Shown here: positions 35,391 through 46,797 of the stretch, in pieces
Layout of the letters: every line of letters begins with the position of its first letter
Position numbering within the stretch: the first letter of the stretch is position 1
Source of the DNA: Cheiracanthium punctorium
Lineage: Eukaryota; Arthropoda; Arachnida; Araneae; Cheiracanthiidae
Direction: 5' to 3'
Length of the DNA: 64,000 nt
Assembly: GCA_038373885.1 (NCBI GenBank)
Contig: JAWZYV010016058.1
Location: forward strand, 1,178,001 to 1,242,000
Notes under the pieces: model-generated
The model's input: the letters and a program-made list of their open reading frames with translations, nothing else
What the model was told of the DNA's origin: nothing
Database searches by the model: none
Position numbers and translations under genes: made by a program

Positions 35391-36691
35391 CACCCTGTCA
35401 AAAAAATTTTCGAGTATGTGAGAAATTTCCTATTTTAGCTTTCAGAATAATCAATTAGTTTTTGAAAAATGCACAAACCCACAAAAATATGAAAAAGAGT
35501 ATTATACACATAACCCGATTCCTGCTTATAATACACAATTTCAATTTACGAAACCAACGTAGGAAGTTCAACAATTACTCGAATACTTTTTTGACACAAT
35601 GTAAACTTTTCATATCTGCTTATTAATTTGATCAATATATACAACCAATATTTCTGACTGCGCATATTCATATGTGAAATAAACAATCAATCAGACTGTC
35701 AAACAAATATATTTTCTGCTTTATATGTACAAACAAACATATACTTCTACGTTCCTACATACCCTAAAGAGCACTTTAGCAAAATATAAGAGCTGTGTAT
35801 TTTCGGAAATTCAAACATATGATAGACGGCAATCTGTATTTTCACTTAACATGTTTAAGTCTAATCTGACGAAGTTGACGTTCTGCCACTTTTAGGATGC
35901 AAAAGGTTTTCACATTTGACGACACGACACTGTGTAATCAACAGAGTTCATGATTCCATCAATTTGTTCACATATTTTTAACTCATTTGTGCCCAGATAT
36001 TTTTGCGACTTTTCCCGATTTTTGCTAATTTCTGATGTCAACTTCTTGAAAAGGGATGATGTCTTTTAAAATCATTACGTATAAAAATTGAAATGTCAGC
36101 ATCCTATTTGGTCATGTAGAAATATTTTGTGAAATTGAGGTTCAAAACGCGTGAATAAAGGTTAGGAAAAATAAATAAAGTTATCGACTGATAGTTAAAA
36201 TGCCGTCCCAAAAAAGGGACGCTAGGCATAAATGGGTTAACGTAATCTAACTGTTCGGTAAAATTTGTACAGTTTATTCCTCTGTTACGCAACTGTTACG
36301 AAGGCTAATACAGAAACCACAATTTTCTATACCATAATAGAAGGAAGAAATTTCTGATACACAAGTAAACTGATAAGGCCATACATGTTTTCTTTCAAAA
36401 ACAGTATCGCTTGAGAAGAAAATTAATTTTTTCTATGCATAATTCGATATAGATTTTTTTTTAAATAAACCATGTGCATCCTCTCAAAAATGTATTTGAA
36501 TAAATATTGAACTTCCTACGTTGGTTTCGTAGATTGAAATTATGTATCATGAAAGAGGAATTAGGTTATATATATTTATTATTTTCATTTTTTGTCAGTT
36601 TGTGTGTTTTGCGAAGCTAATTAATTCTTCTCAAAGCTAAAATAGGAAATTATTCTTATACTTTATACTTACTTATATCTTATAGGGAGTG
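35391..36691. mobile_element. Fold-back element with ~210-bp TIRs and TA target site
   Basis: The left arm 35391-35600 is repeated inverted at 36480-36691, with shared blocks ATTTCCTATTTTAGCTTT and ACGAAACCAACGTAGGAAGT. The ends CACCCTGTC and GGGAGTG lie inside TA at 35389-35390 and 36692-36693, the target site of Tc1/mariner-type elements. No transposase inside. The ORF 36104-36292 (minus) is partly in the nested MITE. Confidence 0.83.
35982..36236. mobile_element. piggyBac-type MITE nested in the fold-back element
   Basis: Flanked by TTAA at 35978-35981 and 36237-36240. The left end reads CTCATTTGTGCCCAG and the right end, reversed, CCCATTTATGCCTAGCGTCC. A hairpin GTCCC-AAAAAA-GGGAC sits next to the right end. 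TTAA duplication and CCC-type ends are the piggyBac hallmark. It has no coding sequence. Confidence 0.75.
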
Positions 36692-38110
36692 TATTTAAAA
36701 AAATGATACTTTTAAAACAGTGTTCTTTTAAGTAAAATACGAAATATTTTTCTTTTTTATGTCACATCAAGTTGTTGTAAATCATAACGATAATCCGTCT
36801 TTTAGTATCTGCCATTGAATAGCCATAATTCTATTAAATTAAAAGTATTTAAAGCTTCTGCAAAACAGTCATTGCCAATACTTATTGAATCGACATTTTT
36901 CTTTGAAATCTAAAAAAATGTTTCATCTCCAAAGCAAATCCACTGTTTTTGACGCTTTGAACTCGCGGATATAAATTCTCTATAATCCATGTTTTGTTTT
37001 CAGGATTACCTCTTCAACATTTTGTCAAAGTAATGCCATTTCTCATTAAATGGAATGTTAATATAAATGTATAACACTTTACTCGTATTCATAAAATATC
37101 AATTGTACTTACAGAAAATTACGTATTTTAACCTCAGAGTGAAATCATATAAGCATTTGAATATTTCAAACTCTGGTTCAAAAGATGCACTTTGAAAATT
37201 TATTACTAAATGGGTGTATCTGTTTACATTTGAAAATTGATCGTAAAAGAGGGAGACGAAAAGCCTATGAATTTTAAATTCGGTGAAATATTCGATAGTC
37301 CATGGATATAAAAGAATTGCTTTTTGGGAGTTGGAAAAATATACTTCTTTATCATTTATGCTTTACTTTTAGGCCAAATATTTTTGCAATGTACTGTGAA
37401 TTCAAGAGCTTTATTTTTTAAAAGAAATTCGTGAAAATGCAAAGTATTGCTAGTTTTGTAGGTCGACCTTTAAATGTTTTAGCACCCGAAAAGTTACATG
37501 AAAGATGTATTTCTTTTATTCGAATTCGAATCACTTGATCTAGTACGGCATAAAAACTAATTGTTTTTTAATTAAAATGGTCGTAAGATAATTTAGATCA
37601 ATTGTTATTGATTTTCGTTTGAAGTTATTGATTTTCGTTTTACGTCTTAAATTCATGTGTGTAAACATCCTATCTTATTTTTTAAAGTTTTTTACATTTC
37701 TTAACAAAAATAGATTTTTTTTTTATGATTTGGGTTTTCCTCTACTGCAGTTTATCTATTTTCATATACGTTTATATGAGCATGAAACTTAGTATCTGAA
37801 CTACTTTAACCTCCGTAAATACACAGTTATTCATAATTCCATCCGGGATTTCGAAGCGCTGTAGTAAAAAATAAAAATAAAAATAAAAATGAACTAAGAC
37901 GAATGCAGTGGGGGAAAAAAATTGAAAGCGTATAGAAACAATTCATGTTTTATTTAAGAGGGGTTTTCTGAAAGTTAAGATACAAAGCGTCCAGAAAATA
38001 TTCATAACTTTGCCATACATGGAAAGAATTTTATGATAAATATCCACTGCACGCTTTTGCCTGAAGAAAACGTATCACGGCAAACAACTTAACATTTCGT
38101 AGGAATCTAA
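36692..38110. other. Intron sequence, nothing recognised
   Basis: AT-rich; a short direct repeat (GTTATTGATTTTCGTTT at about 37606 and 37625) and an AAAAT run at about 37866-37890. Confidence 0.5.
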
Positions 38111-38340
38111 GGGCGAGATTCAAGTGAAACACAATTCGAACGTTTTCCGCGTCGAACAGGGGAAACTTCGAAATATATCAATGTTTCTTATTCAACGGAA
38201 ACAAAACAATCGTGTTTTGATCACGTGACTGAGCGATAGGTTTTTTTCATTGGAAGCATTCTCGGGACTAAACTGGGAACAGGGGACTGAAAAGCGTTCG
38301 ATTCGAACTCTATTGCGCGCGTTTCACTTGAATCTCGCCC
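38111..38340. mobile_element. Harbinger-type MITE, 230 bp, TSD TAA
   Basis: Perfect 20-bp TIRs: GGGCGAGATTCAAGTGAAAC at the left and its exact reverse complement at the right. TAA duplication at 38108-38110 and 38341-38343. A 3-bp TWA duplication with GGG/GGC ends is typical of PIF/Harbinger MITEs. The plus ORF 38250-38474 crosses its right end and is spurious. Confidence 0.85.
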
Positions 38341-38695
38341 TAAATTACGCAAAAATTATAAACACTTTCTGCTCTCTCAAAGCTCTGCATAAAAATAACC
38401 ATTTGGTTGAATGTTTCGTTGGTTGTCTGATTAAGGTTTGTGCATCAGCTGTGATAGCCGGCATAATCCTCTAATGATGCACAAGAGAGAGAAAGGTTAA
38501 CAATGGGAAACGTAGACAGACCAACACGCCACAACGTTGGGTACGTTCCAAGAACAAACGTGAAAGTTCTGGACAAACACGACGAGCCGACAGGTTACGG
38601 GGGTCAGAAAAAAAACAGCACTAGAGAAAGTAAAACAGGCAATGACAACTAGAACCAAATAGTAAGGAGACAGTTTTAATCCTAGAAAGAGCCCA

Positions 38696-38920
38696 CTCAG
38701 ATACAAGCGTCTAGCCCCCGCCGGCCTAACTTTGGAACCATTCAATGCGCATGCTCGTAGACTTCATTCCCTTCATACAGGGTTCAAAATTCGATCCGCT
38801 CAGGAAATGAATGGTGTCGCCATCTAGTGATTACTTTTGGAAACTTTGTATTTCTCATAATAATAAGAAATTTTGAAATATTTAGGAACAGCTTTGAACT
38901 TGTGTTTATTTTTCCTTTTG
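38696..38920. repeat. Left arm of a ~225-bp inverted repeat pair
   Basis: Inverted match to 40417-40640, with shared blocks ACAAGCGTCTAGC, ATGCGCATGCTCGTAGACTT, CTAGTGATTACTT and TTGTATTTCTCATAATAATA. Arms are clearly the same sequence with a few per cent difference. Confidence 0.85.
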
Positions 38921-39100
38921 CCTTTGACGTGGTATGAAAGAGTGGCCTAAGTCAATTTTTTTCTTTCATAGTATTTCAGTAGAGTTTAAAGATACAGCTA
39001 CGTGGTTTCTTCTGATGGTCTTATGTGATGGAAAATAAAATCTTTCTAATTGTGAAATATTTCAATGTTCACTTATCTCTAACAGAGAAAGCATGTTACC

Positions 39101-39288
39101 GGGGCCATCGTGATTCTAGCGGGCCTGCTTGTGCACTCCGAAAGAGGCCTACTGACGTTTCCTCATTGGTTAGATTCTGCCGTTAGATGAACTATCCAAG
39201 GGCTGGAACCAACAAGTGAGCATCCGTTGGCCTCTTTGGATGACTCATCAGAGTGCACAAGCAGGCCCGGTAGAATCACGATGGCCCC
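39101..39288. mobile_element. Element C: 188-bp MITE, family of element D
   Basis: TIRs of about 40-50 bp beginning GGGGCCATCGTGATTCTA, then GGGCCTGCTTGTGCACTC on both ends. Flanked by CATGTTACC (39092-39100) and GATGTTACC (39289-39297), 8 of 9 bases equal. Shares GGATGACTCATC, AGGCC and GGGCCTGC with element D. Too short to encode anything. Confidence 0.85.
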
Positions 39289-39297
39289 GATGTTACC

Positions 39298-40416
39298 ATC
39301 CTTTTGGGACTACCGGTATATTTAACTATGAATCCTTAATGATTATAGCTATTTCACTTCATTGTACATATTAAATAAAATTGATTTATTTTCATTGTAA
39401 GTTTAATGTTGCATTCTACTTAAAAAAAAAGGAATGACCAATAGTAGGATTATGTTTTTTAATTAATATTTCATCAGTTATTACATAATTGATTTTTTAA
39501 ATTTTATAATTTAAATTTGCTTTAGTTTTATACCAGTGTTTACAGTACTTGTGCATTATTTATTCTATTTCAATTGATGATAAGCTATATGATCTATGTT
39601 CTGCAATAGTTTCAATAAAGTCTTCTGCAAAAGTTTCAATAAATTTTTCTTTGAATGCAAATTTTTGTGTTAGATGTTTTAAAATTTCAAAAGATGAAAC
39701 TAAAACATCTAATAAGTAAAGATAGTTTTCATAATCTTTCAACAAATTTCCGATTGTATAAAATTGGAGAATACATAAAATATTATATACAGACAAAAGG
39801 AGGGGGCAGTCTCCCCCCTCCTTAAATTCAAGAAAATGCATATGTCCAAGGCCGTAGGCAGAAAAAAAAATTGAAAGGGGATATGTCGTGCTAAAATTAA
39901 ATTTCGGGGTGGGGGGGGGGCGGCAGGAGGTGATATGCAGTATTATTTTTTTTAACTTAACACAAATACAAAACTGGTATAAAATCAAATTCAAGGCCAA
40001 TGTTAAGTATTTCAAAATCTGTTAAAATCATTTACTTAATAAACTATTTTTAAAAAAATTGACTTATGAGGAATATTAACCAGCTACAATATTGCTAATT
40101 ATAGATTATCAGTGAAGAATATAACTATTTGATATATTTTCTTTTTATTACAGAGAAATACAATCAAAGTGTCCAAAATTAATCCCTAGATGGGGGACAT
40201 TTGGGATATAAAAATAAAAACGAGATTGTGCGTGTGAGGCCATTCTTATTTAAAACTAAATATTCCAAAATCTGCTAAAATTATTTACTATATAATATAT
40301 CAAAAAAATAATTAGCTTATGTAAAAATTACTTAATACATAATTTTAATTAACAAGCAATTGGTAATTCCAAGATCATCAGAATGAATAAATATTTGAAG
40401 AATTTTTTTTATAAAA
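39298..40416. other. Interior between the inverted arms, no gene recognised
   Basis: The 151-codon minus ORF (39560-40015) has no family signature and crosses a G-homopolymer tract at about 39905. The text CAAGGCCGTAGGCAG around 39848 resembles ends of some DNA transposons, but no partner was found. Confidence 0.4.
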
Positions 40417-40640
40417 CAAAAGGAAAAATAAACACAATTTCAAAGCTAATCCTAAATATTTCAAAATTTCTTATTATTATGAGAAATACAAAGTTCCAGA
40501 AGTAATCACTAGAAGGCAACACCATTCATTTCCTGACCGGATCGAATTTTGAACCCCGTATGAAGGGAATGAAGTCTACGAGCATGCGCATTGACTGGTT
40601 CCAAAGTTATGCCGGCGGGTGCTAGACGCTTGTCACTCAG
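40417..40640. repeat. Right arm of the ~225-bp inverted repeat pair
   Basis: Reverse complement of 38696-38920; the two arms enclose about 1.5 kb including element C. Whether the arms are the TIRs of one element or two opposite insertions is undecided; no target duplication was found. Confidence 0.85.
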
Positions 40641-40683
40641 ATGCTCACACTCTGCAAAAAGAGTAGGAAGAACAGACGTAAGA

Positions 40684-41443
40684 AAATAAACACTCAAAAA
40701 ACTGGTGTTATAAGATAAAATAAATAAAAACTTTGTGAAAAAAACACACATAAAAGTTACTTCAAGGCGTAACGATCGTTGTTTCCGAACTCCGAAAATT
40801 CTTTCGGTCTTCTTCAGACAAACCCTTCCGTCAAACAGAGCAGAGGGAACTGAAAAAGATAAACACAAGCTTGATTGTTTATCTTTTTCAGTTCCCTCTG
40901 CTCTGTTTAGAACGGTTTGGGCCTGCTCTGCTAAAACAAATATACAAAAAATTAAGTCCAAACAAAGCGCCATCCTGAGAAAAATTAGGCGCGGTCACCC
41001 TTTCATCTCGAATAGTACTATACGGAACGACCTAAACATACCGCTCCTACGGGAGCACATACACAAACTCACCAACAGCTTTTTCGACAAACTTCATAAT
41101 CTCGATAATGAGATTGTTGCCGAGTTTCCTGAGTACGATCACACCGACCCCCAAAACAAGAAGCGCCCTAGGGCGGCTCTTTCCACCCTTCTTCCCTAGT
41201 TCTCCCCACATGGTCGAGCAACCCGCCCTGTGAAGTCCGCTTGTCGGAGGGAGGTCGGGTCGACATTCTCATCTGGTTTTCCCCCCCTTTACCCACTCTT
41301 TTCAACATCCACTGACTTAACTGATCCCCGCCCAATCTGCAGGGCCCCCCAAAACAAGATTTTTAAAATGACGATCTACAAAAACACACCGGAGATAAGC
41401 TCGACGAGCTAGGTGCTCCCGTAATTCACTCTATCAGTCAGTC
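40684..41443 (+). mobile_element. 5'-truncated LINE insertion with 19-bp target duplication
   Basis: AGGAAGAACAGACGTAAGA occurs at 40665-40683 and at 41444-41462 and brackets the insert exactly. The right part is coding (40906-41199) followed by an untranslated tail. The left part contains a perfect 33-bp inverted repeat (arms 40833-40865 and 40876-40908, 10-bp loop), which suggests an inverted 5' segment as made by twin priming. Confidence 0.82.
40906..41199 (+). pseudogene. LINE reverse transcriptase C-terminal end (Jockey-like), fragment
   Basis: The frame reads WACSAKTNIQKIKSKQSAIL, then RRGHPFISN, TIRNDLNIPLLREHI and a charged C-terminus stopping at 41199. This order (W-S, QN-x-LR, 'yi.N', 'DLNIP', 'I+') is that of the region after the reverse transcriptase core in Jockey/CR1-type LINEs. 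Only about the last 95 codons are present; catalytic YADD and endonuclease are absent. The same frame is open further upstream to 40735, but that part lies across the palindrome and is not coding. The protein would have copied the LINE RNA at the nicked target. Confidence 0.72.
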
Positions 41444-41462
41444 AGGAAGAACAGACGTAAGA

Positions 41463-41735
41463 GTTCGAGGTTAGATTAGAGCTTCCACCAATCAGTCGAC
41501 CAACTGGGGTTTGGGGCCAAAGTTATTTTTCCAACAGCAGGTGCCGCTCGGCAAATAATCTGCAGGAAAAATTGGAAGGTACATGGTTGCAGTCCTTGCT
41601 GTCAACGGACTCAAAAAAACGTTTCCTTTGCTGCTATCGTTGAAGTATTTTTGCTTTCCGATATGCGTGAACCCTTGCCCATACGATATATATTAGTTTG
41701 ATAGCCCAGTTCCTGTCAAAGTCTTCCAAACATGG
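41463..41735. other. Short intron stretch between elements
   Basis: More GC-balanced than its surroundings (41463-41640), nothing recognised. Confidence 0.4.
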
Positions 41736-43086
41736 TAGTAGAAGTTGGGGTACAATGAACAAATATTTAGTTTTCTTTTTTTTTCCCTGTTCACAAAGTT
41801 GCATGTACAGGAATAAAAATAATGGAAGTTTTTAACCTACTCTTTTACCCATCTAAATGAATTTTTATGAGCATGTAAATAGCTTTCTCACATTTAAAAA
41901 ATTACAAAGGGTAAATGTCTGTTACTGTTTCATTGTACCCCATATACCAGAACACTTAATAAGACTTCACAAACACTTAAATAACATGAGTCAAAATTTA
42001 AATTTTAGCATAAACTCTTTATGCACTGTTATAATAAACATTAATTAGAGATAAATATGAAATTAAAATTAAAAACAAATTTAATTAAACTGTTATGGAT
42101 TAAAATAAAAACATAATACTTTTATTAGAGGTTAGCCTATAGCTTTTCATTTTGTATTAAATTCACCTAAATCAAATTCAAAAATCAGCAATCTGCTTTC
42201 CTTTTTGTACCGCCTGAAGGAATAGTAGGTTGTAGTTTTCATACAATTTGAGATTTTTCAAAATGAATGTTTCTGAAGAACACACAAATTTGAAGCTTGG
42301 ACTCAGTCGTTTGACGTACATAACTTCGCATTTAAATTCATTATAGCCCCAACCGTGTACATTTCTTTACATTTAAGTTCAACTTCCTTCATTGAAACAT
42401 AATCATTTAGAGCGATACTGCTTGTTTCATACAAGTTATGTGTGAATAACTCATAAGCTGTACTGTTTGGATCGTTAGTTGTAAGACAATCTGGACTGTT
42501 ATCCATCTTCAGAATCTGACGAAGATAGAGTAAGATTTAAAAACAATTGTTTGTTAGCTTTATGTTGTCTATAAAGATCTCATTCCAAATATTTAAAAGT
42601 ATCATCTTTATTTTAAGTGAATGCATTCACCCGGGGTACAATGAAATATATTTCATTGTACCAATGAAATATATTTCATTGTACCCCATCTACAAGTGTT
42701 TCATTGTGCCGCAAATTGAGGCTACAAACTAAATAAATAATTTACTAATTTCAAATATTTATTTATTTTTATTCTGGATTTGAAAGTATGAAGACCACAA
42801 CAGAGTGATCACGAAATTTGAATTAAAAAAAATAATAATTATCCGCATGAAAACAAGGAGGTAAAACAAAATTACTTTTAGCAGCAAAAGTTACTTTCAA
42901 TGGTGAATCTAATAATTTTCTATATCTCTTGTAAAAATGCGAGTGTCTCCAAATTACATCAGTAACTGGAACATATCTTTGTATAATAGGTGTGTGAGTT
43001 TCAACTTTCTGTGACAAATCCTATTGATTTTAGATGTCATGTTTCATTGTGGTCGTGTTACATTGTACCCCCAACTTCCTCTACTA
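41736..43086. mobile_element. TIR element with repeated GGGGTACAATG motifs, ~1.35 kb
   Basis: The left end TAGTAGAAGTTGGGGTACAA and the right end, reversed, TAGTAGAGGAAGTTGGGGGT are inverted copies (3-base indel). The motif TTCATTGTACCCC recurs inside at about 41929, twice in inverted arrangement at 42633-42687, and near the right end. No transposase recognised: the minus ORFs at 42303-42506 and 42823-43017 do not resemble a family I know. No target duplication identified with confidence. Confidence 0.65.
42633..42687. repeat. Compound palindrome of the GGGGTACAATGAAA motif
   Basis: The motif and its reverse complement alternate, each pair centred on ATATAT, starting GGGGTACAATGAAATATA and finishing TTTCATTGTACCCC. 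It can form one or two hairpins. Confidence 0.85.
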
Positions 43087-45330
43087 TCCCAGTAGCATAA
43101 ACTCTTTCAAAAGACGTTGAAAGTACGCTCAGTCTCCCTTCTCATCACACACAGATTTTACGTGTTGCTTATGTATAGAGGTAGCATGAAACTGGTTCAG
43201 TTTGAAACGTGCACAACACGTTGTTTAGAGTGAAGAAATTATGCGAAAATATTTTAATTGTTTACTTGCTCTTAGTTCTATTTTTTTATCCAAATTTTTG
43301 AACTAATGGGATATTTTTAATTTAAATTTTTAATCTACACACTAAGCTACTATATTTTGATTCACCGATATTGCTATTCATTCCTAACCCCCCCCCACAC
43401 ACACACACACACACGAGACGGTTTCACATTAAAAATACCAATTCCTAGATTTTTCACTATCGTTCTCAAAACTTTTTATAGGCTCGAATAACTATATAAA
43501 CACTTAGTAAAATGCCCATCTGTATTTTATTTATGATTTATCAACCTATTTTAAAGTTACTTTAATAAAAATTCATTTTAATGATTTTACGGAACATTTT
43601 TGTATTTTCAGTCATTTATATATAAAAAAGAAAGACGTTTTTTCCAAGTGCTTGTATATTTATGCAGAGAACTGTACATTAAATAGCATTTTAAGATATT
43701 TGTGCCTTTTTTTGCGGGAAACTCAAATTTCAATATTTTTGCTGCCCGTCGCGAAAGTCTGTAAACGTTATTTAATTTTCTTAGTCTTATTCACGTTTAT
43801 CAAATCTCAATTCCACTTAATATATAAACATCACCAAGTAAGATGCAAAAATTTCAGTTTTTATACAAATTTTTTAACGAAATGTTTAACCCATTAGTTC
43901 ATGGAATGTGTTCTGTGTTAGCGCAAACCTACACGAAGACCACAGATTATGGGACGAGATTTTAAAGGCTCTAAAGAAAGTCATGCAAAATGTCTGGTAA
44001 AAATTAGTTAAATTAATTTTTTTTTAATTGAGACACAACGGAGGAAAAAAAGAAATATTTTATACAATTGAAAAGCTGTCGAAATCCAAAGTAAACATTT
44101 TAGAGTCAGTTTAAAAAGTAATTTAAAAGTTTATTGAAACCCACACATTCAGATGATTCGCATGGTAATTACCTTTTTCTGCTTTAACAAAGAATGCTCC
44201 TGGGATTTACATTTTACGATAAAATTGTGTTAGAATAATATTGCAGCATTTTGAAAATATTCTGTGCATCAACATTTGCTAAAAACATTTCTAAGTAACT
44301 TTGATGTTTCTGTAACAGTTTTGTTTTACAACTTTCTAAGTAGTCATTTTGCTTAAGTCTTCTTCTAATTTTTGTTTTAGAGTCAAATACTTTAGTTAAC
44401 ATAATGGAGTGTTCTGCATCCATACTTTGCAAATATCTTCAGTGAACATAATGGAGTGTTCTGCATCCATACTTTGCAAATATCTTCAGTGATTTACGGT
44501 GTATGGGAAGTCAGTCGGGTACTTGCCTTTGATATGAAAGATTGAATTGTTTATAACTACGACTTTTCTGAAACATCGTTAGTTATGGAATGCCGAAAGA
44601 AAAAATTGCAACAGTTTTTTTTTCTTAAACCCGTTCATTATTTGCGACTTTCATACGAACGTGTCAGTTCGTGCTTACTTCTTAGGCACAAAATTTTAAA
44701 AGGTCTGTTTCCAAGAATGTAAAAAGTAAAATTGTGATTTAATTACACCCATGTCCATAAATTAGGGATAATGACGGCTCCGGCAAATAAAGAGTCAGCA
44801 ACAAAAAAAATGTGACATATTCATAGTATCATTTTCACTGAAAAAAAAAAATATCTACATTACAACACAACGTGTGGATAAATGTAACGCCAACACGTTA
44901 TGATGTAAAGACATGATGTGTCAATTTATTGTGGTTCTTTGAGATTTGCTTATTGACGCCATTAGATCACTTACTGAGTGGATAATACAACACACACTGC
45001 TGTACTCAAAAGCTGCAGCACTTGTGTTGTATTATTTTACAACAATATGTGTGGCAAAAATACGTGTATTTCTTACAGAGTATTAAACGAAAGAGAAAGA
45101 ACAAAACAGATGGTACATGTACGAAATCATTCATAGAATGTACGATTCTTTCTCCCTGGAATAATTACAAAAATACACCCTTTACAAAATCTTAACATTA
45201 CATGGTTCATACGATGCTTATACATTGTTTATCTCCGATGAAAAAAAGTCCATATACAATGCCTAGGCATGCTGAGTATTAAATTATCTATCTGATATTC
45301 AGGAATATTACTCTACTTAGCAAGCAATGT
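43087..45330. other. Intron sequence; small repeats only
   Basis: A C run followed by (CA)n at about 43388-43413, and a 47-bp tandem duplication at 44399-44445 / 44446-44492 (begins ACATAATGGAGTGTTCTGC). ORFs 43652-43897 and 44214-44432 are unrecognised; the latter contains part of the duplication. Confidence 0.5.
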
Positions 45331-45334
45331 TCAC

Positions 45335-46077
45335 CAAAGTTCCTATACAGACGCAGGAAGAGATTGGCGGGTTGTAATTCGTCGGCCAAGCATGTTCCAC
45401 ACATGCTCTATTGGATTCAAATCAGGTGAAAAGTCAACTATTCCGTTCGAGTGATATCTCCAGATTGGAGGCATTCGTTTACGACGCTTGTACGAGGAGG
45501 ACGGACGTTGTCATCTATAAACACAAATTCTGCAATCGTGGCATCCCGAAACAAACTTACACACTCTTTCAGAGTGGTGTCTCATTAATTTGGGCTTTTA
45601 TGGTTCCGATATGAACATACACATGTGTTCTGGATCCCAGTATAATCCCCCCCCCAAATGTTCTCTTGTGATAGCGCGTACCTGGCGCTCTCCATACGAA
45701 AGTCTGACCTGAATCCGACTGCAAGCTAAACTTGTACTCATCAGAAGCATCACACAAGCCCACCATTGCGGTGTCTATGATGCATGTTCTCTACTCCAGG
45801 CTAACTGCTGGCGACAGTGAGTTGCTGCTGTGAGCGGAACACATCTGACAGTCCTGGGAGCTTATAGACCAATATTTCACAAACGTCTGTACACGGTCTG
45901 CCATGAAACTGTCGTTATCCTTGGGCAGCATGTACTAGATCTATTTCCATCATCCTGGAAAGATTGCCGAAACCTAGAGATGATACTTTGGGCTATTCCG
46001 AGTTCCTCGGGTGCTCCCGGCTGAGTAGGCCCGCATTCCAGATTGTCGATAATTCTACCACGTAAAAAATCATCCAA
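45335..46077 (-). pseudogene. Tc1-like transposase pseudogene
   Basis: Minus-strand reading opens MDDFLRGRIIDNLECG with a helix-turn-helix (PEELGIAQSIISRFRQSFQ), the usual start of Tc1 family proteins. Further on come DEYKFSLQSDSGQTFVWRAP (first catalytic block, around 45690-45740), FIDDNVRPPRTS (second aspartate, around 45500), and SPDLNPIEHVWNMLGRR (third block, around 45395-45440). Several frameshifts separate these; the middle (about 45620-45660) contains a C/G homopolymer and has lost sequence, since the span is shorter than the roughly 340 codons usual for the family. TIRs were not found, so the element ends are lost. The + ORFs at 45411 and 45830 are its antisense. Confidence 0.85.
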
Positions 46078-46797
46078 ACCCGTCTTCGTGTCATAACTAT
46101 TCAGTTATTGCACTGAGCGGCTTAGAGAACGCTTGTGAAAAATTTTACTTCTTCGCCAATATTCTTTATATACCACTTTCTTGCAGCCGCATCATTGTGA
46201 CGTACTATCATTGGGATCTGATTTCTTCCGGTAATTTGAATATTATTGTAGAAAAGATGTGTGTGTGATAATTTTACAGCTGAAATATTTATTTTGAGTT
46301 CGATTCCCGTAAAATTCTGAATTATCATTAATTTATGGACATGAGTGCCCATAGTTATGGAGTAATTAATGGTTATTCAGTTAATCAATATTAATTAATA
46401 AAAAATGTTTCTTTTCAACTTTTTTAAGTTTAGATCGCTTTGTATCGATGCATTACTGATTGTAACAGTTTCTTTTTATTTTTGACAGATACAGTGTCTT
46501 TATTTATATAACATTAAAATCACAAATATTTCAACAAATCATGATAAATTAAGTCTAAAGCATTAAAGACTTTTTTAAAACAAGGAAAGAAATCAGATGT
46601 AACAAAATCTCAACTGAACGGTTGCGCATATCGCTAGAATGCAAATAGCAGATCTCCTGACTCCTACTATCACCTCCAAATTCGAACGATGACTGTAAGT
46701 ACGTCAAAAGACGAAAAGCCGAAGATAGGCGTTCGTAGTGGCATCTGATTTAATGGTATCACACAAAGTTCTTCCGTAGTGTATATATCACGTACAC
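46078..46797. other. Intron sequence, nothing recognised
   Basis: No feature seen other than the target duplication of the next element at its right edge. Confidence 0.45.

Noticed and set aside
39560..40015. 151-codon minus-strand ORF
   Set aside because: No family signature, crosses homopolymer tracts, lies within repeat interior; likely chance.
40509..40973. 154-codon minus-strand ORF
   Set aside because: Spans the inverted arm, the target duplication and the palindrome of the LINE insertion, so it is a composite chance frame.
45411..46024. Plus-strand ORFs in the Tc1 region
   Set aside because: Antisense of the minus-strand transposase pseudogene, whose motifs are unambiguous.
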